Of a stretch of DNA of 64,000 bases, positions 13,301-28,300 are shown one piece after another (within the stretch, counting starts at the first letter, position 1; each line of letters starts with the position of its first letter). This stretch comes from Siphonodentalium dalli (taxonomy: Eukaryota; Mollusca; Scaphopoda; Gadilida; Siphonodentaliidae). The stretch lies in NCBI GenBank assembly GCA_032622095.1, contig CP136061.1, positions 250,183,582-250,247,581 of the forward strand, read 5' to 3'. A program made the position numbers and the translations under genes. The notes beneath the pieces are model-generated. The model saw nothing but the letters and a program-made list of their open reading frames with translations. It had not been told where the DNA came from and ran no database searches.

Positions 13301-16300
13301 GTCAACATGAAAAGACACATTTAAAATGGAACTACTAAATACTATTTGTTTTAACACCAGCCATTCTGAGATAGCTTTTCCTTGCTAAAATGTGATTATG
13401 TAATAAAATGGATCTCTTGAAAATTCATCGCAAAATTTATTAACCTCCTCCACTAAATTTGATTTGAGCCTCGCTAAAGCTCGACTTGAATCTAATTTAG
13501 TGCACTAGGTTAACCCTTTGAGTGCCAGGGGCCGATATCATCAGCCCTAAACCTACAAAATAAGTCTGTTAAAGAATATAAGAATAAATTATTAAAATTG
13601 TAAAAAATTGTAAAAAAAAAAGAAGATTTAAATAATTGTTAGGCCAATGCATTCTCTTATATATGCGAGGCGACCTATGGTCGACTCGCATATATAATAG
13701 AATGCATTGGCACAGGGTATATGGGTTGATACAAAAATCGACCTGGCACTCAAAGGGTTAATACATTTCTTATAGAATTTTGACTCATTAGAGATCCTCT
13801 GTATTAGGCACCTGAGAGTTTCTACAAAATTAACGAATTATAGTGATGGAAAGTGTGTAATGAATTGAATAATATACGGTTTCGATATTTACATGACTTA
13901 ATTCATGAGGGGAGTCGCACCTAATGCTAAAACATTCGTGAATTATGTCACGTAATCATCAAAACTCTATTTACTCATTTTCTGTGAGACATAAATTCAT
14001 GTGCCAAGCAGACAATATTTATGTGATGCTGGGTCCCATAAAAAGTATAAAACTGGGACTGAAGATTCAATACTGTTTAAATAGTAAATAGTAAATTCCA
14101 TCGAGGTAAACAAGGGAGTTAACGACTAGAATCCATAACCTGCTCATGAATCATCAGGGTTCTAAATCGCTAAATGCCATGGGACAAATTACGAGGAGAA
14201 AAGAATGCAGTTTTGACTATACCTACTGAGTTGAACTCGGTACCCTGACCGTAGTCTATTTGGCACCCCTCCAGGGCTGGTGGCTGATGTGGGTTCGTGT
14301 GATGCTATTTGAGTAGAGTTTATAGTGATGCAGTGCGTTTCTAAGCATCGCACACTCCTAGGTAATGTATACAGGAACTATTTGTGATGGGCTGACAGTA
14401 TCTACCTGCCTTCATAGAGATTATCTGTCTCACTGATAGCTATACCTGTATGACTGTAATGATCTATAGCATTGGTAGACTTAACTCATGTGGTACTAGG
14501 GCCTCAAAACATCCATTAAATATTATTCTACATTTATTGCATTGTTTCGAGGTTGACATGAGGATTTATCGACCCGAGGAAGTTAATATCTGTGGCCTCG
14601 GTGAATATTAAATTCCAAGGGTTGATAATTAAATCCTCAGGTCAACCTCGAAACAACGCAATAAGTGTTTCATTATATGATTTACAAATGTTATCAAACC
14701 CAATTAGGCCTGAAACACCTTACTGACCCGTGTATATATGTACATGGATCCATCAATGCACAACAATGTAGATACTTTAACATTGGAAAAACACAGGGAT
14801 TTACAATTCCTATTAATAACTCATGACTTCGCATGACTTGTTATTAACCCATCTTGCCTATTTATAGCACAATCATGTAGATATTGTGATTTATCTTTTC
14901 CGTATGCTTCAGTATAGGACTTTTAGAAGAAAGTTTATGATCATATAATAAAGTTATTTATTAACCTGACTTCAGCCTCTATAGGTAAATAATAGCAATT
15001 TGGTTGGTTGGTTGATTGGGGTTTAATGTCCCTTTCAGCAACTAAGGCCATATCACGACATATTATTGTCAGTTTTAGTGGTGTAGGAAATCTGCACACT
15101 TGCAGCTAATCTAACAGTGAGTTCAATGGCTAATAAACTCGTCGAACATGTACTGCAAACCACCAGCCATCAGCGAGTAACTGACAACTGAACTAGATAA
15201 TGATTTTGAGTTACAAATTCCACAATGGAGACATGTGGATTTGAACCCTCATCGCCAGCGCTTGAGGGCGAAACGGCTTGGAGTTGTACCCCTAACCAAT
15301 TGAGCCACCAAGGCCCCCAATAGCAATTTGGAGACAATATTTTGCGAATGGACTTATATATTCTCTTGAATCGTTCTCACTGAAAGATATGACTGTAATG
15401 TAATAATCGATAGCATTGGTAGACTTACTTCATATTGTGCCAGAGTCCAAATATGCACAGCGGGTTAGCATCACCAAATTCACCCTCTGGGGACTTCATT
15501 CTGCTTAGGCCTCATTTTCTGGGAAGTATCTATGGTCTCAAATTAACATTGTTTTTAGATACTTTTCCTTCTGTTCAGTTTCTATGTCCCCTAATTTACA
15601 GAAGATCAAATTTGTAATCGAGGTGACTAATGGGTGAATATCACCAACTTTAACTGGGGAACTTCAATCTGATCCTAGATCTCCCATAGCAGTTGATGCC
15701 TAAGCAGAATGAAGTTCCCAGAGGTGAATTTGGTGTTGCTAGCCCACCATAGTGTCATAGTGGGATAGTGTCACTAAATTCACCCTCTGTGGACCTCATT
15801 CTGCAAATGACAGACACACTATTTCAGGGATTGTCCATGGAGTATGACTAAAAAGTCAGGCCAACTTGCACCCATAATTCATTGAGTGCAACAAAATCAA
15901 CATCCATTTCTTTATATATTTACTCTACACTCAACTTGCTGATTAACCCTGCGGTAGCTGCGCTGTTGCAGTATTAACCCTTTACCCAACAGAACGGCCC
16001 TGTGCCAATGCATTCTCTTATATATGCGAGTCGACCATAGGTCGCCTCGCATATATAAGAGAATGCATTGGCTTAACACATTAAAAATTATAAAATTGTT
16101 AAAGAATGTAAGAAAAAATGGTAAAAAGTGTTAAAAAAGATTTTTTTTAGGCCAATGCATTATCTTATATATGCGAGGCGACCTATGGTCGACTCGCATA
16201 TATAAGAGAATGCATTGGCACAGAGCATAACTGTAACCATCACAATGTGGTCAATGAGCCGGTTCCAATGATATCCATATTGGTTTGGTTCTATTGAGAC

Positions 16301-19300
16301 AGACCGAAGATGTTTTAGGCTGTTGAAGCTTTATTTGGCCGATTTTGGCCGTTTTGTTGGGTAAAGGGTTAACCCTGCGGTAGCTGCGCTGTTGCAGTAT
16401 TAAAGATCATGTGCCAGTGCATTCTCTTAGGGAGCCACGCATATATAAGAAATGCTCTGGCTTTCAAGGTCAAGGTAAATATTGTTAAGACTAATGAATT
16501 CTCTTATATTTGTGAGGCTCCCTATGGGAAAACTCGCATATATAAGAGAACACATTGGCACAGGTTTTTTTGTAAATTTTCAGGAGCCTGCAGTCATGGA
16601 AGGGTTCCCCCAATTTCAACCATTATCTGTCCATTTCAATCTGGCGTTGTAAAGTTGCTCCCATACAGTATGGGCACGGTGTAATTTCAATCATGCAGCA
16701 TGCTGGATAATATGTTTATGGCATCAACATTGTCTTGGACAGGAACATATAAAAGACAATTGATTGCTCGAAAAAATCTTTTATAAAATCTCTTCTTTAT
16801 TTTCAGACAAAATCTGGTGCAATCCCAAAACTGACCGACCCTAAACCGATAACAGATAATCCTAACGCCTCGGCAACCAAGAAATCGAACCTCATAAAAC
16901 CAACTCCTCTCAGAGCTAAAGGGCTGTCAGACAAAAGCAGAAGTAAGTATAGAACCAACTCCTCTCAGAGCTAAAGGGCTGTCAGACAAAAGCAGAAGTA
17001 AGTATAGAACCAACTCCTCTCAGAGCTAAAGGGCTGTCAGACAAAAGCAGAAGTAAGTTTGGGGTATTTCTAGTCGGCTTGAATTAGTGTTGTTGCTTTC
17101 TTTTATGTGTCGATATCTTATTTTAATTTTGACATAAATCAAACATCACCAAATTCTATCCCAAAATCGGTCAGAATCTGATATAAACCAATGGAGCAGA
17201 TGGTGAATTTGGTGATGCTAGCCCACTATGCAGGATAGCATCACTAAATTAACCCTCTGGGGACCTCATTCTGAAAATGACAGGCACACTAAACTCAGGC
17301 ATGAAAAGATAACCCGATTATTGTGCAGTTCCAGTTTATCTGTTCATCACTATTGATATTATGCAATTGGTTCAACAAGAACTCCCATATTGATTACAAT
17401 GCAGATAAATTTTAAGACTTAACCCTTTCAGTGCCAAGTCCGATTTTTATATCAACCCATATTTCCTTGAAAAATGATCAAGAAAATATGGGTTGATACA
17501 AAAATCGGACTTGGCACTGAAAGGGTTAAACAAAGTAGTGATATATAATGAATCCTTCCTATCAAACCATATTTTTTCTGACATGTTTCTAGCTATTCCT
17601 ATGCATTATAAATTTGAGTTTGCGATTCGATGCATCATATCATGAGTGTTTGAAGCCGTGTAAAATGATTTATGTATGCTGTGGTATCAGCTGCTACTGA
17701 TCTATAGGTCTTCACTACAGACTCCCCATTATGGGTACTGTCTTTTACAGCTGTTAACAACATCTGTTTGGTATTGCTGTTATTAATCTTTTTAGTTAGA
17801 CAATGTAGTGTATCTTTTTAGTTAGATAATGTAGTGTATCTTCACTGAAAATAATGAGGAGGGTATACACATTGAAGGGACCCAATGTACTTGCACTGAA
17901 AATAATGAGGAGGGTATATACATTGAAGGGACCCAATGTACTTGCACTGAAAATAATGAGGAGGGTATATACATTGAAGGGACCCAATGTACTTGCACTG
18001 AAAATAATGAGGAGGGTATATACATTGAAGGGACCCAATGTACTTGCACTGAAAATAATGAGGAGGGTATATACATTGAAGGGACCCAATGTACTTGCAA
18101 TGGGTAAATGTGCAAAAAATATAAAAGTATGTAAAACTATCACCGCTAAAGGGACCCAATGTACTCACAGTGGAAAAAAAGTGCAAAACATAAAAGTCTG
18201 TATCACCACTAAAGGGACCGAATGCAATCCCAGTGGGTAAATGTTAAAAAAATATCAAAGTTTGTAAAAACATCACCACTAAGAAGAACATGGAGAAATA
18301 AATCAACTTTATTCTTATATTCATTATTGATAGTTCTCCAATAACAAATTTCATGTGTTGGAACCATTGTTGTGTAAACAAAATTGTTACAGTGATTTGT
18401 CAACAAACATCGCTAAAAGCTTTGTAATTAGTTTAAGTATTTTAGTCTGAATATGATTTTCAGAATATTTTCCAATGCTTTGATCTTTTCCAATGTTAAT
18501 CATCAAGTGTTGATTAAACTTTGGCATCTGATTGGACATGACAATGGTTTTAAAGACATACTATGTACTTGTTCAGGTGCGTGAAACTGATAAGTTAGTA
18601 TTCAGGTGCTATGCTAACTGGAGAAATGTAGCATTCTACTAACATCGCCGAAAATCTCAAGCAAATCGACCGTACCACTCCGTAGAAAACATCGTCTGAA
18701 CTATGTTCAATTGTAAATATTTACTGCTCGATTCAGGACGCATCTATGGGCGATAAACTAACGAAAACGATTTCGCCATCGACAGTCACTGCATTTTAAT
18801 TAATATATAAGAATGACGATGTGTGTTGCCAATTTGGATATAATATTTGTAAAACAACTACTTTGAACAAGATTATTCTCCTTTTCTATCTGATCACCCT
18901 ATCACTTTAAAGTCACAACAATCAGGAAATCTCAAGCTGGGACAACCCACTGGTGTGAATTGGTTTACGAAAGAAATATAGTCCCTGTGATGTTTGCTGC
19001 ATGGTTATAAAGTTCCCAATCAGAACATCAAAAAGTTTCCCTGCTTTGAACGAGTGAAATATGATATCTACGGACGTAGCCAGAGTATAAACTCGTGGCA
19101 CGATCTGAATGATGCCCCCCCCCCCCCATAGGTCGCCTCGCATATATAAGAGAATGCATTGGCCTAACAATTTTTTTAAATAAATGTTTCTTACAATTTT
19201 TAGGACATAAAATAAAAAACATCCATTACCCTGCAGGGAGCCCCACACATATATAGAAGCATATAGAAGAGTGTCGTCTGCTCATGTTTGTCTGGGGGCT

Positions 19301-22300
19301 CTGTATGGGTGAAATTATAAAATTGTTAAAGAATACACGAAAAAATTATTAAAATTGTAAAAAATTGTTAGGCCAATGCATTCTCTTATATATGCGAGGC
19401 GACCTATGGTCGACTCGCATATATAAGAGAATGCATTGGCACAGGGTGCGACTGGATTTGATATGGCGGGTCACATATAGTTATTACATGATCTGATTCT
19501 TATTCAATTCATTAAAGGTGGATTATCTCTTTGTAAATATGTATTATATAAACCGGAGTGTTTCACATCACTTTAACATGCGAAAATCTCAGTATTGGAG
19601 AGTTATTAATAATGAAAATTTATACAATATTTATTTATAAATTGATACAAAATTATTAACCTCGTCCACTAAATTTGAGTCAAACCTCGCTAAATCTAGG
19701 TTAAAAATTCCATAATAAATTGTGACTCATTAGAGATCCTGTATATATAACTGAGTGGGAGAATCCATTTAGTAAAGGTAGGGTTAAACATGGATGGGGG
19801 CTCCATAAAAACCAATACTGAGTGGGAGAATCCATTTAGTAAAGGTAGGGTTAAACATGGATGGGGGCTCCATAAAAACCAATACTGAGTGGGAGAATCC
19901 ATTTAGTAAAGGTAGGGTTAAACATGGATGGGGGCTCCATAAAAACCAATTACTGATTGGGAGAATCCATTTAGTAAAGGTAGGGTTAAACATGGATGGG
20001 GGCTCCATAAAAACCAATACTGAGTGGGAGAATCCATTTAGTAAAGGTAGGGTTAAATATGGATCGGGGCTCCATAAAAACCAATACTGAGTGGGAGAAT
20101 CCATTTAGTAAAGGTAGGGTTAAACATGGATGGGGGCTCCATAAAAACCAATACTGAGTGGGAGAATCCATTTAGAAAAGGTAGGGTTAAATATGGATGG
20201 GGGAGATCCATTTAGTAAAGGTAGGGTTAAACATGGATGGGGGCTCCATAAAAACCAATACTGAGTGGGAGAATCCATTTAGTAAAGGTAGGGTTAAACA
20301 TGGATGGGGGAGATCCATTTAGTAAAGGTAGGGTTAAACATGGATGGGGGCTCCATAAAAACCAATACTGAGTGGGAGAATCCATTTAGAAAAGGTAGGG
20401 TTAAACATGGATGGGGGAGATCCATATAGTAAAGGTAGGGTTAAACATGGATGGGGGCTCCATAAAAACCAATACTGAGTGGGAGAATCCATTTAGTAAA
20501 GGTAGGGTTAACCCTTTGAGTGCCAGGTCCGATTTTTGTATCGACCCATATACCCTATGTTTTCGGAGCGAAAAGTTTTTTATACCCGAGATTAGTATTA
20601 TGGGATATCTAAGAGAATCACGGGAAGTTCAAAGGTCACTATAGTTTCGTCTTAACAGAAGTGTACCGGTATGGTCGGAGTAATGTATAGTCTATAGAGT
20701 AAATATTTCCGATTTAGTAATTACACATTTTGATAACAAAATTGCCCAATATGAACCCTTCCATGACTGAAGCTTCTGAAATTTTGTGAAAACCCTGTTT
20801 CAATGCATCTCTTATATATGCAAGTCTCTTATATATAAGAGAATACATTGGCCTACATGTAACAATATTTACATTTATCATATAAGCCAGTGCATTCTCT
20901 TATATATGCGAGGCTCCATATGGGAGACTCCCTTATATAAGAGAATGCACTGGAACATGATATTTAATTGTGCACCATCATGACATATGTATCATTGTTA
21001 AGGGGAGGTCAAGTGACCAGTTCTGAATGGGGACTTCCATGAAAATCTGTGGAGCAAAAGTTACAGATTTGCAAATCTCCTACTTCTGAGTGTGACTTGA
21101 TGTGGTATTGGAAACAACAGGATTTTATCTGGCGGTTCCATTATAATGTTGGTGTTTTTATTTTTGAATTTTATATTGATTTTTCAAATGTATGTCATGT
21201 TATGTAATTCCAGAATTTAGTGCACCTGCCAGTTATATATTATGACTGTTCAATGATGTGCCTGCTTTTGTTTCCGGACAAATGCTTCATACATAATGTT
21301 TTCCACGTAGATTTACATGGAAATCCCCATTGAAAATTTTTCATTTGCAAGCCTGAGTTTAGTGTTCCTAAATAGCGGGCTAGCATCACTAAATTCACCC
21401 TCTGGGGACCTCATTCTGCTTACACCTCATCTTCTCTGAAAGTTTCTTTACTATCAAATTTCTTTTGAAACTTCTTCACATAGATTCTATTTCTTTCTTA
21501 GTTTAGTTTCTCTATATCCCCAAATTGGCAGACGACACATTCCCAATGGGTGTACAAACTATTCACCATCTGGGAACTTCAATCTGAGTCTATGTCTCCC
21601 ATAGCAGATGATGCCATGCAGAATGAGTTCCCCATGGGTGAATTTGGTGATGCTAGCCCGTGGGATAGCATCACTAAATTCAACCTCTGGGGACCTCATT
21701 CTGCAAATGACAGGCACACTAAACTCAAGCTTGCTAAGAGTTAAGTGCTCTAGCTATTCAATAAATCAATTACTAAGTAAATCTTTCGAAGAATGTAACT
21801 CCATTTCTGAAATATGAAGTTTTTGAAAAATTGTTTTGACTATCAATGCTGAATCCATTTCCATTCAACGGTAACCCATAACTATCAATACTTAATCCAT
21901 CTTCATTCAACCTTAACAACGAGTGCGCAGGGAATGGGCTGCAGGAATTCAAATTGGTCCTAGCCTGAGTTTAGTGTGCCTGTCATTTGCAGAATGAGGT
22001 CCCCTGAGGGTGAACTTAGTGATGCTATCCCGCATAGTGGGCTAGCATCATCAAATTCACCCTCTGGGGGACCTCATTCTGCATGGCCTCATCTGCTATG
22101 GGAGGCATAGACTCAGATTGAAGTTCCAAATTGTGAATATTTTGATGTACACCCATTTGGAACCTCGATTATGCAATGCGTCTTCTGCCAATTTGGGGAT
22201 ATGGAGAAACTAAGCTAAAAAATAAATAGAATTTATGTGAAGAAGTTTCTATAGAAATTTGATAATAAAGAAACTTTCCAGAGAGATGAGGCCTAAGCAG

Positions 22301-25300
22301 AATGAGGTCCCCAGAGGGTGAATTTAGTGATGCTAGCCCACTATGCTAGTCCAGTATGTGGGATATCGTCACTAAATTCACCCTCTGGGGACCTCATTCT
22401 GCACATGACAGGCACACTAAACTCAGTCTTGATTTAGTCCCATAAACTAAGTAATATAATCAATGTTTGTGTAATACATGAGAAACCAATGAGGTTTGCA
22501 TGCTGTGTGAACTCATGTATTCACTGGTGGCACATAGGCCACTTTACATTTTTGTATGGTTCTTCTATCAGAATATTCTATTGTTGGCTACGATATATTG
22601 CTTCTCTTTTAGAACTCATTCATAATTGATGGAATACCAATCAAACCAAAAAAATTTCTTGAGGGCAAATTGTATCGGGAGTACTTGAGCGACCTTGAAC
22701 TTCCGTTGTTTGTTACTCCAGGGCATTGGCCTGTCAGTCTGTACAGTAATGCGCTAAATAATCGACTCCTTAACCACAGCAGAATTATTGGTAATTTATC
22801 AGGATTTCAATTGAGTAGGAAATATGGCTTGTTGCCCCATTCATCGGAAAGCTCTCACTGAGAGCTTTCCGATGAATGGCAACAAGCCATATTTCCCACT
22901 AAATCCTGAAAAATTACCCATAATTCTGCTGAGGTTAAGGAGTCGATTATTTAGGGCATTACTGTAACACTGAGTGATCAGGCCTCAGAATATTGTACTG
23001 GACATTTGCAGAATGAGGTCCGCAGGCTAGCATTACCAAATTCATCCTCTGGGGGCCTCATTCTGCGTGGTTTCATCTGCTATGACACAGATTTAAGTTC
23101 CCAGATGGTGAAGTTGGTGATGTGCACACATTTTGCACCTTGATTATGCATGAGTCGTCTGCCTATTTTGGGATATCGAGAAACTAAACTTAATATGATC
23201 TAATATGATATGTGGTAGAGAGTCCCTTCCTGTCACCAGTGGAACACGGATGACGAGTTTTCAGAAGTTCATAAAAGACACACACTTCGATCTGTTTCCA
23301 AATATAAACTACAAATAATGAAGACACTTCACCCATAAAATATTATAAAGTTATTATACAATGTTTAGTACAGTATGTGTTTTTCTTGTACGAGTCCAGG
23401 TTGTGGTGAAAAGTCATATTGGACGAGACACGCAGTGTCGAGTCCAATATGACTTTTCACCACAACCTGGACGAGTATAAGAAAAACTCATACTGTACAC
23501 AACATTATATAATGACATTTTTATTATCCATCTGTATGTTTATCCAAATTTTGGGAATACAACTTTAGTGGTTACTTTTGGTATTTGTTGGCACTTAATT
23601 CTCTATTAAAGCCTGTATTGATCCCGATAAAAAAGTCATATTGCATACTTGGGATTCCAATATGACATTCGGGAGTCCAATATGACTTTTTCCAGGACTA
23701 TCACATGGCGGCTTTTGCCCAATCGGAAATGGTGTTAGTTAAGGGATGGATAATAATAACTTATACTTGCTGGTGTAAAATTAACACATTTAAAGATGGA
23801 TTATCTCTTTAAATAACATATTTGAAAATAGTTGCGTGGGTATAAAATAATAGATATGAATTGAAGACCCCTGACCAGAAAGGCTTCATCAATTAATATT
23901 GATTTTATATAGAATATTTTATTATGAAATGAGACGATTAATTGGGACACTATATTTGTCTATTTTTAGAACAGACCATTCGGGTGATACCATATAGCGG
24001 TAGAGAGCATTAGGCTGTTCCTATGGCTACGTACCAAACGTCAAATGTCCCAGATTGATTGGTTGTATTGTTTTATTCCATCGTTATAAGCAATAATGGG
24101 TATAATTAACGTTTATTTGTGACAAAATTACGCAATAAAATTTCTGGTCTCTGTTAACAGTAGCTACTATTGTTCGTTAGCTAAACAACCACACCTTTTT
24201 AGACCAGAAAATATTCGAAATAAAATCAATATTAATCGATAGAAGCATATCCGGGCAAGAGTCTTCGATTCAGATCTAATATTTTATACCCCGGTAACTA
24301 TATAATACATGTTTACAAAGAGATAATCCACCTTTAAAATGTACCAGAATAGCTGTTGTCATCAACACTCTCAGAGATGATAGAAATTCGGAAGTGATGC
24401 TCCCGACCGAATTTGCAGTCTCCGAAAACAAAACGCTATTATCACATATCTCGCGATCAATATCATATTAGTATTGGTATGAAGCTGTATGATCAATGTC
24501 ATGTCACATTTGTTTTGGTATGAAGCTGAAGAAATGTTACCACATGATATGTGCGGCATGCCACATTTTTTTCTGTGGCAATTGCGTGTTCTGCGGTGAC
24601 AGCGTTTTCTGCGGTTACTCGTATGTTACCATTGATAACTTGGTTTCATTGTTATTCACATATTATTTTTCAAAAATGACTGCATCGTGAAGTGGTGCAC
24701 AATCACAGTCCAAAACTGACCTAGACTAAAAACTACTGTGCTTCCAGTGTCTTCGTTCTATACCATCACATGGCATAATTTACCAAAAAAACGGCAGACA
24801 AAAATGCGCGGTACGAGCGGCACCACACCGCAAGATTAGGACAGGGATATAATGTTGCTGCAGCATTTTCTGCGATGCCGCCAGCATCGTACACCTTTTG
24901 CAAGCACCCATTCCATACACTCATTGCATCGCATATCATGCGCTGCATGCCATGCCGCAAACTCCGTGTGTAAGGCCTTTACCACCAAGCGTATCTAAGC
25001 ACATTGACCAATCAGATGCCAGCATGAAAGCGAAAGTAGGTATAATTATATTTGAATTGAAAAAAGGTCTACCATTTCCATCTCCGTATGAACCATCATT
25101 TCTAATAAAGTTACTACAGATAGATAATTCTCTTCTTTAACCCTTTACCCACAGAACGGCCCTGTGCCAATGCATTCTCTTATATATGCGAGTCGACCAT
25201 AGGTCACCTCGCATATATAAGAGAATGCATTGGCTTAACACATATTAAAAATGATAAAATTGTCAAAGAATGTAAGAAAAAATGGTAAAAAGTGTTAAAA

Positions 25301-28300
25301 AAGAATTTTTTAGGCCAATGCATTCTCTTATATATGCGAGGCGACCTATGTTCGACTCGCATATATAAGAGAATGTATTGGCACAGGGCATAACTGTAAC
25401 CATCACAATGTGGTCAATGAACCGGTTCCAATGATATCCATATTTGTATGGTGTTATTGAGACAGACCGAAGATATTTAGGCTGTTGAAGCTTTATTTGG
25501 GCGTTTTTGGCCGTTTTGTTGGGTAAAGGGTTATCTGAAATGAGTCCGAGTATTTTAACAGCTGGATTTTGTTTTTCAGCCCCATCCCCTGGGCAGATGC
25601 CAACCACACCCGGTGCTATCAGCGTCGAGTCACTGTTCCGTACTGCGAGTATGAGTCAGAATCAACCAGCAGGATCCGGTACTCATAGGATGGGTACAAC
25701 CAGGTAGTGTTTCTTAGCCCTTAATACATCTTTAACATAGGGCCATGTGATTCGGGTACAACCAGGTAGTGTTTCTTAGCCCTTAATACATCTTTAACAT
25801 AGGGCCATGTGATTCGGGTACAACCAGGTAGTGTTTCTTAGCCCTTAATACATCTTTAACATAGGGCCCTGTGATTCGGGTACAACCAGGTAGTGTTTCT
25901 TAGCCCTCAACACATCTTTAACATAGGGCCATGTGATTCGGGTACAACCAGGTAGTGTTTCTTAGCCCTTAATACATCTTTAACATAGGGCCATGTGATT
26001 CGGGTACAACCAGGTAGTGTCTCTTAGCCCTCAACACATCTTTAACATAGGGCCATGTGATTCGGGTACAACCAGGTAGTGTTTCTAGCCCTTAATACAT
26101 CTTTAACATAGGGCCATGTGATTCGGGTACAACCAGGTAGTGTCTCTTAGCCCTCAACACATCTTCAACATAGGGCCCTGTGATTCGGGTACAACCAGGT
26201 AGTGTTTCTTAGCCCTCAACACATCTTTAACATAGGGCCATGTGATTCGGGTACAACCAGGTAGTGTTTCTTAGCCCTCAATACATCTTTAACATAGGGC
26301 CATGTGATTCGGGTACAACCAGGTAGTGTTTCTTAGCCCTCAATACATCTTTAACATAGGGCCATGTGATTCGGGTACAACCAGGTAGTGTCTCTTAGCC
26401 CTCAACACATCTTTAACATAGGGCCATGTGATTCGGGTACAACCAGGTAGTGTTTCTTAGCCCTTAATACATCTTTAACATAGGGCCATGTGATTCGGGT
26501 ACAACCAGGTAGTGTCTCTTAGCCCTCAACACATCTTTAACATAGGGCCATGTGATTCGGGTACAACCAGGTAGTGTTTCTTAGCCCTCAACACATCTTT
26601 AACATAGGGCCATGTGATTCGGGTACAACCAGGTAGTGTTTCTAGCCCTTAATACATCTTTAACATAGGGCCATGTGATTCGGGTACAACCAGGTAGTGT
26701 TTCTTAGCCCTCAATACATCTTTAACATAGGGCCCTGTGATTCGGGTACAACCAGGTAGTGTCTCTTAGCCCTCAACACATCTTTAACATAGGGCCCTGT
26801 GATTCGGGTACAACCAGGTAGTGTTTCTTAGCCCTCAACACATCTTTAACATAGGGCCATGTGATTCGGGTACAACCAGGTAGTGTTTCTTAGCCCTCAA
26901 CACATCTTTAACATAGGGCCATGTGATTCGGGTACAACCAGGTAGTGTTTCTTAGCCCTCAATACATCTTTAACATAGGGCCATGTGATTCGGGTACAAC
27001 CAGGTAGTGTTTCTTAGCCCTCAATACATCTTTAACATAGGGCCATGTGATTCGGGTACAACCAGGTAGTGTTTCTTAGCCCTCAATACATCTTTAACAT
27101 AGGGCCATGTGATTCGGGTACAACCAGGTAGTGTTTCTTAGCCCTTAATACATCTTTAACATAGGGCCATGTGATTCGGGTACAACCAGGTAGTGTCTCT
27201 TAGCCCTCAACACATCTTTAACATAGGGCCATGTGATTCGGGTACAACCAGGTAGTGTTTCTAGCCCTTAATACATCTTTAACATAGGGCCATGTGATTC
27301 GGGTACAACCAGGTAGTGTCTCTTAGCCCTCAACACATCTTTAACATAGGGCCCTGTGATTCGGGTACAACCAGGTAGTGTTTCTTAGCCCTCAACACAT
27401 CTTTAACGTAGGGCCATGTGATTCGGGTACAACCAGGTAGTGTTTCTTAGCCCTCAATACATCTTTAACATAGGGCCATGTGATTCGGGTACAACCAGGT
27501 AGTGTTTCTTAGCCCTCAATACATCTTTAACATAGGGCCATGTGATTCGGGTACAACCAGGTAGTGTTTCTTAGCCCTCAATACATCTTTAACATAGGGC
27601 CATGTGATTCGGGTACAACCAGGTAGTGTCTCTTAGCCCTCAACACATCTTTAACATAGGGTCATGTGATTCGGGTACAACCAGGTAGTGTTTCTTAGCC
27701 CTTAATACATCTTTAACATAGGGCCATGTGATTCGGGTACAACCAGGTAGTGTCTCTTAGCCCTCAACACATCTTTAACATAGGGCCATGTGATTCGGGT
27801 ACAACCAGGTAGTGTTTCTTAGCCCTCAACACATCTTTAACATAGGGCCATGTGATTCGGGTACAACCAGGTAGTGTTTTTAGCCCTTAATACATCTTTA
27901 ACATAGGGCCATGTGATTCGGGTACAACCAGGTAGTGTTTCTTAGCCCTCAATACATCTTTAACATAGGGCCCTGTGATTCGGGTACAACCAGGTAGTGT
28001 CTCTTAGCCCTCAACACATCTTTAACATAGGGCCCTGTGATTCGGGTACAACCAGGTAGTGTTTCTTAGCCCTCAACACATCTTTAACATAGGGCCATGT
28101 GATTCGGTTACAACCAGGTAGTGTTTCTTAGCCCTCAACACATCTTTAACATAGGGCCATGTGATTCGGGTACAACCAGGTAGTGTTTCTTAGCCCTCAA
28201 TACATCTTTAACATAGGGCCATGTGATTCGGGTATAACCAGGTAGTGTTTCTTAGCCCTCAATACATCTTTAACATAGGGCCATGTGATTCGGGTACAAC

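Noticed and set aside
15230-15320. A functional tRNA gene
   Set aside because: The A and B boxes are good, but no cloverleaf acceptor stem closes and the sequence runs into a SINE body and tail with target duplication.
17796-18240. Open frames of about 97-128 codons on both strands
   Set aside because: They arise from a 51-bp unit (17 codons) repeated five times; no start context, and all frames are equally open.
19696-20171. Repetitive peptide frames (SHSVLVFMEPP type)
   Set aside because: Translation of the 67-bp minisatellite made from transposon ends.
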